From NCBI GenBank assembly GCA_026929865.2, contig CM049396.1, positions 19,585,001 through 19,649,000 of the forward strand: a stretch of 64,000 nt of DNA. Direction: 5' to 3'. The notes below the pieces were generated by a model, which ran no database searches, was not told where the DNA came from, and saw nothing but the letters and a program-made list of their open reading frames with translations. Both the position numbers and the translations under genes were made by a program. Below are positions 38,912 through 56,790 of this stretch, piece after piece. Source of the DNA: Hyperoplus lanceolatus (Eukaryota > Chordata > Actinopteri > Uranoscopiformes > Ammodytidae). How positions within the stretch are numbered: position 1 is the stretch's first letter; each line of letters opens with the position of its first letter.

Positions 38912-38914
<3 letters not shown>
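37277..38914 (+). mobile_element. Tc1-like element rearranged into a foldback
   Basis: Flanked by TA on both sides, it begins CAGTATCTCACAAAAGTGAG and ends with the exact reverse complement. From about 37833 to 38340 (plus strand) it carries the middle of a Tc1 transposase (QTIRRTLHHTGLHG, MDYCNHVLWSDETKIHVFG, GGWSVMVWGCMSA), then the C-terminal part to about 38665 (SPVLNPIEHLWGILKREM). The first 560 bp are an inverted copy of the last 560 bp and encode the same C-terminal part on the minus strand (SPDLNHIEHLWGFLKRKVEE). Both ends are therefore the 3' end of the ancestral element, and the N-terminal DNA-binding part of the transposase is missing. There are also stops and shifts in the plus-strand reading. 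It cannot make a full transposase. Confidence 0.85.

Positions 38915-38969
<55 letters not shown>
38915..38969. repeat. (TA)n microsatellite at the Tc1 target
   Basis: A TA tract of about 27 units starts at the right end of the Tc1 element; a shorter TA tract flanks the left end. The element probably inserted into, or seeded, a TA repeat. Confidence 0.9.
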
Positions 38970-38972
<3 letters not shown>

Positions 38973-41900
38973 AACGGACGATTGAACACAAGTATTACGC
39001 ATAATAACAATCTTTTCAGCATGACTTAAACATTTCCCATCGGTGACCTGCTTTCCCAAATGGAAACTCAGGTGACATAAGATCATAAATTAACATTATT
39101 AATGTCTATTAATGCATGAAACATAAACCATAAGTATAAGAATGGTTTTGTGTCCAGACTTCCTGTTGAAACATTTTACAATTTGATAAACACAAATACA
39201 AAACCATTAAAAAGAAACAACGTGCAAGATTCTAAACATGCAGGGGATTGACTATCAGAACATAACCAAAACCCAATGTCCTTTTTGCCAAAACAATCTC
39301 TACAAAAAACTTAAGCAAAGGTTTTAAAACTTTCAATTGAAACCAGATGACCAACCTGAGATTCCTCGTGATCTGCTTCTGTTCACTGCCTCATGCAGCA
39401 CACGCACACCGTGTCTATATCTGCAATACAGGCAAGTGTAACATCAGATTTCTGATGTGGCATATTCAGAGTATCACAGTAAGGATCGAACCCATTGGAC
39501 TTACGGGCATGCTCACAGCCAGCCAGCCTTCAAGCTGACGACTTATTCCTATTACTACACCTGCTGGATACTTGGCAGCCTCCCATCCATGATGTCGGCT
39601 ACAAAACCAAACTACTAGGGGCCAGTTCTGAAATAAATTCTTATTTGTTTTCTTCTTTTCTTTAAGATTCTGGGTAACTGTCACATGAGTAAATATAAAA
39701 AAGGAAAGAAAGAGTTAAATAATAACAAAATGTAAAGCCCACATGCCTCACCTGCCATTACAACAGTTGTGTGCAGGTAAATCCCTCCTCTAAAGGATTA
39801 CTTTAAGATTATTAGAGTGGCAAAAAGCCAACTGAAGGAATACTGTCAGACTCAAGCACTTAAGTATTTAGTTTAGTTACCGCTTATTGTTTTAACTAAG
39901 CATTTGAGAGGTACTATGCCAAACATGACATGCATGTGGACAGTAGATATTATGCACGCTGTATGTTATGTAGCTTAGGATGTTTTATCTATCAGTGGTG
40001 GCAATATTATTTAAGAAAAATATTAATATATATATATATAGTATAATCACAACCACGTTCAACAGAGAGCCCTTCCAGAATCATAGTCTGCCATGAGTGT
40101 GGGAATTAACTCTTTCCAGTCCAGTGTGTAGAGGATACCGCCAATGCGCACAGTACATCTGCGTAGGTCCACCTTAAGAAGGCCGAGAGGCAGTTTGTTG
40201 TGGGGAGAACAGGGGAGGCCCTCACTAGCACATGCCTGGCTCTTTAAGGCAGACTGGGGAAGTTGGATTTATTAAAGGCACATGCATTTAAATGTTTACA
40301 AGGCGTCAATACAACATTCTGCAGAGCATGTTAACACTGCTTCAGTGTATTAATTTGTCAATTCACCCTGGAGCTTGGTATACAGTGATGAGAATAGTAG
40401 GTCTAATATGGTTGCATAAAGAGGGGACAATCAAAATAACATCAGTTAACCAGCTTTTACCAGGGATTTCAACCACTTTTAAAGGGTGCTGTGATCTATA
40501 AGTCATCGTGAGGCCAATATAATAACCCATTTCATCAAAAAGTTCAAGTGAAGTTGAAATTTTGGCTAATTTATTAGAGAATATCCTTTAATTAATGCTT
40601 TTAATTCAGATTGTATATAATATCAATATACCTACATATCGAACTATGCTGGTAGCCGGTATTAAATGCACGTAGGCCTATTATAAGACAATAGGCTATT
40701 CTTCGGAGGTGTGTTGCAGACCAATTATGAAACAATGAAGCATATTCAAAGCTTTAGATGTAGGCCTGTTGTGTGCATTAAACTGTAGTCTCGTGCCTGG
40801 ATGTCAAATATCAGTGTTGGTCTCACAACTAGAGAGCCTGCTTATTTGCTCTCAAGATGGGAACTCTTGATAACAAGACACGGCGGGTTGATCAGAGCAG
40901 CCTTTGCAGAAATCGCGTTGTTATAGGGGCCTTGACTTCCGTAACATCTCACTGGATAAACACTGCGAGCTTTTTCTGCCATTGTGTGTCCGGGTGATGT
41001 GGGCAGTAGTGACACACCACCTGGTTAAGTTAAATCGGTGCTTTTTATTGTAAGTAGCCTATTTGCTGTGGCTTGGGGGGGCTTGTTTCACACCAGAGCC
41101 TGACTTGGCTGGATCTCGACCTGAATTGAAGCAGGGTAGACGTCAGACCTTGCCTCGCCTCCTCCTCGATGCTGTTTCAGTGTTTTTTCTAATCACAGCG
41201 TTTGTTTTGCGAGATCACACAGCTGGTCCTGCTGTGCGTGGACGGCGGATGGCATGCTGGTGGTAGCTGTTAGACGTTTATCGGCTTTTTAGTTTTAAAC
41301 ACCGTGCCTTGGCGGAAAGGAGAGGATTTCGTTTTATTTAAGGTAGCATGACAGGATCCAGAGCCGTCGAGCTAGCTAGCTAACACTAGCACAATGGTTA
41401 GCTTGCGCGGTGTAATAGCAACGCGTAGCCTGTTCGATGTTTGTTATATTTTCATATGAAAGAAATGTGCATATTAATTATATAATTTACGGTAGACATC
41501 ACATTGGTATTAGTCATAATTGAATACAGTTAGCGGTAGCAGTAAACTATATGCATACGGGCTGCGGCAACACAGTGCCTTGCTAACAGTGTGAAGCTAA
41601 CATGCTAACTACTAGCTGTTTAACGTAGACGCTATTATTGGACAGTCAGTGCATAAAGTCAAGCAAACATGTACAAAACATATAGCCTCTATACACATTT
41701 AACCAGTATCATCTTTCATAGTGTGACTAATACTTGACCTAGCTGAAAGTTATGTATCTGTGACTGCAATGTATAAGTTACTATAAAAAGTTGTTTGAAG
41801 CGTAGCAGCCAAAATGCACTTTGTCCCGTATGTTACCCCAACATCCCTCCATGAAACTAGCTGGATTTGGATAATGTAGTTTATTATATCCTTTTCATAT

Positions 41901-42040
41901 AATTCCAAATGCAAGAGTAATGCCCGCCAACCTTTTATTGTGATATAATTCATTAAATATGTATTTTCTTTCATAGTAAATGTGAGCTGCTTTGGACAAG
42001 ATCACATTCTCAAATGATTGAAAATGTGTCCTCTCTCCAG
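38970..42040. other. Intergenic stretch and qrich1 upstream region
   Basis: 38970-40850 shows no gene I can support. From about 40850 to 41400 the DNA is GC-richer, and a donor-like AAGGTAGCATG near 41341 could end a non-coding first exon of qrich1. A B-box-like GGGTTCGATCC lies on the minus strand at 39483-39493, without a matching A-box. Confidence 0.4.
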
Positions 42041-42051
42041 GTCAAGTGACG

Positions 42052-48089
<6,038 letters not shown>

Positions 48090-48948
48090 ACCGTGAGGAC
48101 AGACTGGACTCATGGGAACTTGTTCTCAAATCACTCACTCTTGACTGCGGTATCCATCCTGACTCGCTAAACCTCAATGGCCATCTTAAACGGAACAAAA
48201 TAATTGTCTCTCTCTGTGGAGGAGTTATCATAACAGAAACATTTTTTTCTGGTCTCCCACTTTGTTTTCAGCTGATGGAGTGCTGTGCTTTCTCTCCATT
48301 ACCTTTTGTAAGCCATTGCCTCTGTAACCTTTTGAACTGGCGAGTAAGGGAGGCTTTCGTCTCTCCATTACTGGACTGTGACTCTGGGCACACCACAGGT
48401 GGTACATTTTCCTGTAAAGGTCTGTCTTTTCAATATGATATGAGGACATTTAACCTTTCACTACTCATTGAACATCCTACTTCTCTTAAGTTCTACTATG
48501 ATTAATTACATCTTACTGGACAATTACAGGGACCACTACTCACAAATAATTTTTTGTATATCGACTGCATTTTTGATCATGTATTGATATGTTCAAAGCT
48601 GAAGAACTTGTGCCTGTTTGCAAAAACGTCATAATTTATGCTTGTGGATCATTGAGTGAGTTGAACCTCAGATATTCACAAGGTCAAGTGCTATATTAGT
48701 GATTCAGGAGATTGGAAACATTTTTCTCAGGTCAAAGCTAGTGATTGAAACAGCCAACAAGGATTTTGTCAACTTTGTCCTGTCTGTATGTACAGTATGT
48801 TATGAAACAGGATATGCAGATGGGTACACCTTTGTTAAGCTGACGCAGCATTAATCCTTGTATCAAAATGTAATGTTACATATTTCAAAATTGATAAGTA
48901 TTGAGCTCTGTGTTCTCTGGACATATGGGATAAGGTTTGGGCCTTTTT

Positions 48949-48954
48949 AAATAA
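48949..48954 (+). terminator. Polyadenylation signal of qrich1
   Basis: AATAAA about 860 bases after the stop. It lies only about 250 bases from the stop codon of the converging rpusd4 gene. Confidence 0.6.
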
Positions 48955-49205
48955 ACAAAACAAAGCATCTATAACTCAGTGGTGCCTCCAGTGGTAAACT
49001 ATAACTGACATAAAAAAAATTGTTGTACAGCATATTGTAGAGTCATTTTCAATTTTACAATAACCAGGCTTGATATAATTTAATTTACCATTTAACTGAA
49101 ATGGTACACATTTGTTTCCACTTGTACCAGAAACATAAAGGTCCTTCTCGACTGGTGCTCACTGCCCACTGCATTTAAACATCAGATGGAATGCAAATAA
49201 GATGA

Positions 49206-52200
49206 TTATTTGTGGTCCTTTTCATCTGGAATAGTTAATTGCAGTCTTTTCAGTGTCTGTGTGAAGTATTTAGGCAGGGGACAGGAGACGCTGATGTCTG
49301 CTTGACTGATTCCTGGCAGCGTCAGGTGTCGAGCGAGCACATGAAGGGGAAGATATCGGATCTTGCTTTGTTCCAGTCCGAGCTTCCCCAGCACACGCTC
49401 CGGTAATTTCTGTAGATCAAAATCAAGAGATTTTTATTCTGAGAGAACAGATGACAGAAGAAAAAATCCTCACACTTGACTTGTAAAAATTAGCAGGCAG
49501 ATTGAAAAGGTCTCTTTTTTGGATGCTAGTAAATGGCTGGGTTTCCTGAAGGTTTCAACCTTAAATGTATTCAATAAGACACCTAATCACACTAGTTATC
49601 AGTAATATTGTGTAGAAACAAAGACCATAAAAAACAAACTTTTTGTTCAGTTTCAGATAAAGCAGACTGAGATAGAATCAGGCATACCAGTATTGGGCTG
49701 TCTGATGATTAATCTTGGTTTGAACTGCACTCCCTCAACTCCAGAATCAGTGTTTCTATTACTTACACAGGCCGCAGGTATTACACAAAGATACACTGGA
49801 AAGATAATTATTGGTAGCTCTGTATTCAAATCAAACCTTACCTCATTGATTCGCAGAAGACCTTTATTTTCCAGCAGTGGTACTTTTAATAAAACAATAG
49901 TCCCTTTTATAAGGCAAAAATTATACAGTAATGATTAATCTTAATATCTGGATATGCCTCAATTGGTTCTGCTTTGATCAGCAGGGATATTAAAAAGCAA
50001 CTAATAATAAACCACTCTTGTGTAAGGGGAATTGTTGCTTGTTGTTCTAGGTATGATGTTCTGCTATAGCGTTTGTCACAACGTAAATACTATATTTATA
50101 TACCAATTCTTCATATGTCTTTGCCAAAGCTTATGTTATACTAGAATTTAGCCTCTACTTCAACGCATCTGTAACTGCTCAACGGCACGCTATATTATTT
50201 TGGTTGCTAAACACATGTGACATGCAATTTATTTCCATATAGCAGCATACAAACCACCACTGAAAGAAGCGGCATAGTATTTATTTAAAAATAGTATATG
50301 TATGTGGAGAATTGTATTTGTCAGTGGAACAGGGGTGATGTGTTAACAGTGACATACCACATATGGAAGTGTGAAAAACCTAAGGTCCCTATTTATCGTG
50401 GCTTCGGTTCCTCCTTAAAGAGGACCTATGATGCTTTTTGACTTTTATGACCTATAAACGTTGTTATGATGATTCATAGTCATGCTTAACCATACTAAAT
50501 TATCAAATAATGACTTACATGCATTTCGACATATTCCCTGCTGACCGTCTGGGGTGTCTGTGCAGAGCACTAAACACTATTCTAGCCAGTCGAGAAGTCA
50601 CGTCTTCAAAGCGGTCTACCCTTTCATAATTTGTGATGTCGCATAAAACTTTGTGACGTCTCCACGCGGATGTTTCCATGTATGGTAATGCTGTCACTTC
50701 CCTGTTCGCGTCTGCCTCGCGCCCTTATAGGTCCATGCTCGCGCTTCCCGCCACTGAAAGGTTGCGTTCCGAATCGCATACTTTCTACTATATAGTATGT
50801 AGAAAAAAGATTTAGGATGTCCCGATTCTTGTGGCCAGATTTAGGATGGTTAGAATACCCGGATGGTCTACTTCATGCGGCCAAGATTGTTAGTGTTGAA
50901 AAGTGCATCCTATTTGGGCGATTCTGACCCACAATCCAGTGCGCACGTGAAGTGACGTAACATCGACGAAGCCTATAGGTCCATGTTATGAAAACAAACG
51001 GGGATGCGACGGATATAAAAGCAAGAGGCAAGATCAAGGCGCAATGTTATGATGAAATAAGAGAGAAAAGTACGTCCCAATAGTATGCCTACTGCATCCT
51101 AACTAGATTCTTTTTATCGTCAGATGTAGTATGTAGAATAGAAAAAAGAAAGAGTATGCGATTCTGAACGCAACCAAAGTGTTCCGGAAGGAAGGTAACC
51201 AATCACAACGGAGTGGGGTTTGCAGGAGGGGGGGGAGGGGAGCGGGGAGGGGAGCGGAGATGGCCGAAGCACAGGCGGAGGGAGCCGAAGCACACACACT
51301 CAAGTGTTGACAGGATGTGCTGGATCGCCAAAATAAGAGAAAGAGCTTCCCGAAAATCTACATAGTTTTTTGTGATGTGATTCGTGTCAGGTTGCTCTAT
51401 AGCAGTGTAAAACAAGAAATTAAGACCAGAAAAGTAGCATAATAGGTCCTCTTTAACTTACATTTCTTTTTTAGATTTGCAGTGAACTACATCAATATGA
51501 CGAGTTAACCCCTTTTGACAGACATCTATTCTTTCTATTCGTCATTTCCCCTGTTTTTGTGCTACTAGTTATTTGCGTCTGGATTCACATGAAGTTGGAA
51601 ACATATTTTACCTGGGGAGCCAGTTTTGTCCAGTGGGAGTATTTGTGGTCACCAAGAATGGGGCACGTCAGGGCGAACGCCATGTGGACCCTCATCTGGT
51701 GCTTCACTCCTGAGGGAAAAAAACAACAAGTAGATAATGAGTCTATTGTAATTCAGAACCAACTGATTTGATGGTTACTTCCAGTGACAAGTTGCGGCCT
51801 TTTTTACCCGTAAGAGGTTGGAGCTCCACAAGGCTGCAATCGTTGCTGCTGTCTAAGACTCTGTACTTGCTCACGGCAGATTGGGCTTGCCGATGGGCAC
51901 GGACTTTGCTCACACCATCACCTGCATCATTCATTCTGAAGAGAGGACTCAGAGCCATCTGAAACGATAATTTAAAAGAAAGTTATGTGATTGGAGAAAC
52001 TACAAACATTTATCTCTGTTGATTAATTGACTTACAGCTAATAATTACACCATCAAGGCCAAAAAAGAAAAAGACACACCTTATAGTGTGGCTGAGAGCC
52101 TGTGACCTGTCTCTCTATGACGGGGATGTCGATGACTCCTTCAGATGGCACAGGTACACCGACTGTGATGGCCCTGAGGAAGAAAATGAAGCATGCGAAA

Positions 52201-53327
52201 CACAGAAAACACCAGTTGTTATTTGCAGAATGTGGCACAACAAGCAGCTTGCACAAACTAGTCCTATTCTAACCCCTGCATCGTGCCTCACCAGTACTTT
52301 CTCTGCACTTGGTTATTTCTGTGGAGGTTGAGTATGTGCTCCAGTGCTTCTTCACTCCTGGCCAGCAGCAGAGCTCCTGATGTTTCCTTGTCAAGTCCCA
52401 GACAGGGCAGCAGCTGAGACTCAGAGCAGATCTTCATCCCATCCAGCATTTTGGAGAGAACAGGAAGCACCGAGGAGATGGAGGTGACCCCCGAGGCCGC
52501 TAAGAGACGGCAACAAATGTGCAGGTGTTCAGGTCCAGCTACTCCAATGATATATCCAATAATGCCTGTTATTAATAATACTAACATTGTATGTAGGTAC
52601 CATCATTGGAATAAAGCCCTAGCAATACATCAGCTGATCAATATCAGCAAATATGCAAAAACGAAATTGTTATTATTTAATAATCTGCAGAATCATCTAT
52701 TGTTACAAGAACATCATCACAGAGGTATTCAATTTTATTTGTTGTTGATCAACATTTACATCAGCAACCATTTCAATAACAGATTAATCTGACATTTCAT
52801 AGAACAAAAACGACAAATAATTGCTGGTTGCAGCTGATCAAAGTGAGGATTTGCTTATTTTCATTTAAAGTTGAATACTGAGTTGTAAATAAAATAAGTC
52901 AGTACATCCCTGATGTACCTCGGACAGGGACACCATAAGGTTTGTTGATAACCACCACATGTTTGTCCTGGTACAGCACGCTTCTGTGTAGGTGTTTGGC
53001 CAGCACGTTGGGATGAACGTTTTGCAGCTGCAGACTGAACCGCTTCAGCTCCGTCACTATTTTCTGCTGGCCAGACACTGGAAGCTCCTCCGTCGGTGGT
53101 TTTGCCCCCTCCTGCCGAACCTTTCGGGCCAGGTCGATCGCTCTCAGCCGGGGCTTCTCTCCGTGCACGGCTCCTGGATCAGGTACAGCGGCGGTAGTTT
53201 GGCTCCGGCTGAGGTACGGTGCTGCCTCCGGACACCGGCCGCAGTTTGACCAAGGTTTGACCCGAGAGAAAACGACGTTCAGGCCGGACCTCCAGTCACT
53301 GCGTGCTATCCTGCTGCTGCTGTTCAT
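49206..53327 (-). CDS. rpusd4: Mitochondrial RNA pseudouridine synthase RPUSD4
   Basis: Six exons join in frame: 53327-52919, 52499-52292, 52173-52080, 51958-51808, 51709-51612 and 49409-49206, giving 387 residues. The N-terminus is Arg/Ser-rich ([15 protein letters not shown]), as expected for mitochondrial import. The RluA-type fold shows [13 protein letters not shown], then the catalytic loop [14 protein letters not shown] with Asp at about residue 173. Further on are [28 protein letters not shown] and the C-terminal [14 protein letters not shown]. The last motif fits RPUSD4 better than RPUSD3. Known: RPUSD4 pseudouridylates mitochondrial 16S rRNA and tRNA-Phe. Odd: the usual HRLD of the catalytic loop reads LGLD here, so His and Arg are replaced while Asp stays. 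Intron 5 (2.2 kb) holds nested MITEs. It starts head to head with wdr82. Confidence 0.9.
50419..51452. mobile_element. TTAA-flanked MITE, copy B, with nested insertion
   Basis: Same family as copy A at 23977-24579: AGAGGACCTATGATGC and inverted end, with TTAA at 50415-50418 and 51453-51456. After removing a 419-bp insertion it is about 615 bp. It differs from copy A by a handful of substitutions and one short duplication of a GGGGAGC-like motif. It lies in rpusd4 intron 5. Confidence 0.85.
50760..51175. mobile_element. Harbinger-like MITE inside copy B
   Basis: The ends GGTTGCGTTCCGAATCGCAT and, inverted, GGTTGCGTTCAGAATCGCAT are flanked by AAA on both sides. Comparing with copy A gives the empty site (CTGAAAGTG), so the 3-bp AAA duplication is directly shown. 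Three-bp duplications fit PIF/Harbinger. There is no transposase reading in its 416 bp. Confidence 0.85.
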
Positions 53328-54045
53328 CGCAGAGTGTAGCTCCTGGAAATATAAATAAAGGTGTAGCTAGAAGTTAACATAAGCATGGAGATACAAACAA
53401 ACTCCAGAGGACACATGCAATCTAATGACTTCCGGGTCACACCTTTCAAAACTAAAGCAAGTGTGGTTTTTAGGTGAACCATACACTCGTTTAGTCGAAC
53501 AAGTGTAATGTTTGGATTATAAACATAACAATAAACATTGCACACAAAAAAAAACGAATAACAATTTTTCAAGCCTCTACAAAAAAATTCAACTTTGGCT
53601 AAATGTTTTGCTTTGGTAGAAAAATATGTCTGACCTTTGTGATCTGTCGTCATTTCCCTTTCCTGAAATAGGGATGCTGGTTTCGTACACCAGTAACTGC
53701 CCGGAGGTCTGCTGCGGCCTATGACTGTAATGGTGATTGGAAAACACCGCCCTCCTGGTAGTTAATGAGAAAGAAACTGAGTGTACATTTGACGCTGCGA
53801 GTTGATGTGTGGTTGCATCGCATGCTGTAAACAACACATGGCGTTTTATTTGACTGTTTTTCTGAAAATGTAAGGGTTTCTGTCGCGCTAATTTCTTATA
53901 TGATATCGTTCGTCCAGACCTACACAGTCTATGGTCCAGACAAGCAGCAGACCATGACTCACTGGCTTTGTTCTTTGAAGGAGAAACAATTGGAGCTGAT
54001 GAGGACAGCCTCTGGGCTTTACATAAAAACATTTACCCTGCAGAA
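53328..54045. promoter_or_regulatory. Shared head-to-head spacer of rpusd4 and wdr82
   Basis: 718 bp separate the two start codons, which face away from each other, so a bidirectional promoter is likely. The open reading extending upstream of the wdr82 ATG is not conserved in the family and is taken as 5' UTR. Confidence 0.55.
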
Positions 54046-56790
54046 ATGAAGATCACAGACAGCGTGCTGCGGAGTTTCAGGGTTGCCAGGACATACCGAG
54101 AAAATTCACAGAAAGTGAACTGTGTGGACTTCAGCCCAAATGGCGAAAATGCAATATCTAGCAGCGACGACGACTGCATTGTGTTGTATGACATCAGGGA
54201 AGGAAAGTAAGTGTTGTAAGTGTTGAGTAAAGATTGATCTCGATATTTAAACTGTGGTCATTTGAAGTGCTGCGCGCTCATTCTGCTTGATCAGGTCAAA
54301 TTTATATTTATAATATTGTGTACCTTCTCAGGCCTGAAAGGACCCTATTCAGCAAGAAGTATGGAGTAGACCTCATCCGCTACACACATGGAAACACACA
54401 GACAGTGGTCTACAGCTCCAACAAACTAGATGGTAATAACTATCGACAGTAACACTGCTGGCACAAAGCACTAAACAATATGCTAAGCCAGTATGTAAAT
54501 ACATGTGTTCTACTAGGTAGGTTCTTGAAGATGAAATATAGTTATTTTTCTTTTTTGTGTAGATACCATCCGATACCTTTCGCTCACCGATAACAAGTAC
54601 ATCAGGTATTTCCCCGGCCACACTGCAAGGTGAGTAAAAAGCAGGTATACAAATTGTCAAGTACATGGATGTCAACTTTAAGAGTCGACTGTTTCCACCC
54701 AATAATCATGAGAAAATAATTATACCCAACCATGGTCAGGTTCCTGCTGGGCAGACAAATACATTTATACCATAATAAAACATTCTTATTCTCTAATACT
54801 GGTTTACTGGAAGGCATCTCAAGCCCAGCTTCCCATTAATAACATCAAAACACCAAAAAGCTATAAGCTGTTTTTTTATGAAGTGGAATTCCATCTAAAA
54901 AATTCTGATTTTTATAATCTCGTCCTTCCTCTTTAATTTATCCATTTTGATTCAATATCTTCTCAATCTACCTATTCAATCTTTTCCTAACTTAAACGCT
55001 GATAAATATGGGGAAAAAAATGTCCACATTTCTCCATTAAGTTTCACTTTGACTAATCTGGTAATTCGTTATCTTATCTATAAATATAGTTTATTCTTCT
55101 ATGATTTATTTGTTTCATCTGTTTTTTTTCTCAGAGTTATTGCTCTCTCCATGTCACCAGTGGATGATACTTTTATATCAGGCTCGTTGGATAAGACGAT
55201 CCGGATTTGGGACCTGCGTTCTCCCAACTGTCAGGTGAGTCATGTCTGTGAACGGGCTGGAAAATGACACTTTCTTTGCTCTCTGTGGGCAGGTATTTAA
55301 ACTTGTCATTTAAGCAACTGCTACAAGGTACTGTGTAATAAGCATTTCTCCTGTGAGTGACCACTGGGTGTCCCCAAACCTGCTTTAGAAACACTGCTGC
55401 ACTTCTGTCAACATACTTTTGCATATACAGTATCTGCCTTGCACATTTCATTTGTGCGTGTTTGTGTTTCAGGGTTTGACTAATCCGCTGGGGAAACCTG
55501 TTTGTTCCTTTGATCCTGATGGGCTAATATTTGCTGCAGGGGTGGAATCACAGGCCATTAAATTGTACGATCTCCGTGCGTTTGACAAGGTAAAATGCAA
55601 ATATGTGTAGAAGTGGTTTGCATGAGGAGGGAGTTGCTGTTCATAACCCTGCCTCATTGTTTTCTCTTTTATAATTGGTTTTAGGCATGGGGTGATATAT
55701 ACATTTCACATCAAGATTATCCTGGCCAAAATAATTGCAATTCACTATATTATCAAACTTCTTAGAATAACATAATGGAATCACTTTATTTACAAAGCTA
55801 TATTTGAATTGCATGACGGAAAGGACACACTTTTTTTTGGTAAAAAAAAATGTAATCAATCTTAGTAAATTTACTTTTTTTATGGGAGATATAAGGTGCT
55901 GGTTACATGTATAGGATTCAGGAATGACTGCAGAGATGCAGCGCCCTCTTTAGTTCCTGGTGTCATGATAATCCCAAAAAGGAAATTCACCAAGATGAAA
56001 TTGTTGTGACTGTTTCTTATCTCAATTTGAGATCAAATCTTATATAGTCCCATCCCTACTGTATTCATAATTTTTTTTACTCTTGTGTGAATAGGGTCCC
56101 TTCGCCTCCTTCGAGACAAGGTTTAATCGCGTCTGTGACTGGACTGGACTCAAGTTCAGTAACGATGGGAAGCAGATTCTCATCAACACCAATGGAGGGA
56201 TGATACGAGTTGTGAACGCTTTCAATGGATCTGTACTTCACACTTTTTCTGTAAGAGACACACACACACCCGAACAAATCCCTTTGAATTACATCGACCT
56301 GTAAATGAGTGTGACGGCTTGATGGTGTTTTCTGGTCTTTGCTCATTTTTAAGGGCTACAATAACAGCAAAGGCATCTCCTTGGAGGCTTGCTTCACCCC
56401 AGACTCGCAGTTTGTCATGATCGGTAGGCCTAAAACACCTTTCTGTGTTTTAATTTTTGGTCTCCTCCTGTAAGATCTCTGTTGAAATGTGTGTTGCTGT
56501 TGTGGTGCAGGCTCGGAGGATGGGAGAGTCCACGTTTGGAGCACTGAGAGTGGGATGAAGGTGGCCGTGCTGGATGGGAAACACCCAGGACCCATCAACA
56601 CTCTGCAGTTCAACCCGCGATATTTGACATTCGCTAGTGCCTGCTCCAACATGGTGAGATCAAAGATGGACTTCTGGTGTACAGAAGCTGCTGCTGGCCA
56701 ATCACAGCGCTCATTACTAATTTCTTCTTCTCTTCTTCTCTTCTGTTTTCCCGACAGGCGCTGTGGCTCCCGTGTGTCGAAGACTTATAG
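54046..56790 (+). CDS. wdr82: WD repeat protein 82 (WDR82)
   Basis: Nine exons join in frame: 54046-54206, 54332-54432, 54563-54629, 55135-55234, 55473-55589, 56095-56250, 56354-56423, 56511-56653 and 56758-56790, giving 315 residues against 313 in mammals. WD-repeat marks include [97 protein letters not shown] and [15 protein letters not shown]; it ends [10 protein letters not shown]. Known: WDR82 is a beta-propeller subunit of the SETD1A/B (COMPASS) H3K4 methyltransferase complexes and of the PNUTS-PP1 phosphatase complex, acting with RNA polymerase II. The start [14 protein letters not shown] matches the family start. Its sequence is somewhat more diverged from mammals than expected, so it may be one of two fish paralogues. 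Confidence 0.93.

Noticed and set aside
39340-39690. A tRNA-derived SINE on the minus strand
   Set aside because: A B-box-like GGGTTCGATCC is present, but I could not find an A-box or a known SINE body.
49693-49938. An 81-codon open reading inside rpusd4 intron 5
   Set aside because: No conserved motif; lies in an intron on the opposite strand with no promoter or splice support.
53589-54032. A 147-codon minus-strand reading overlapping the wdr82 leader
   Set aside because: It lies in the shared promoter spacer upstream of rpusd4, matches no family and is probably chance.
53968-54045. An upstream in-frame extension of wdr82
   Set aside because: Family members start at [11 protein letters not shown]; the extra 26 codons have no counterpart.
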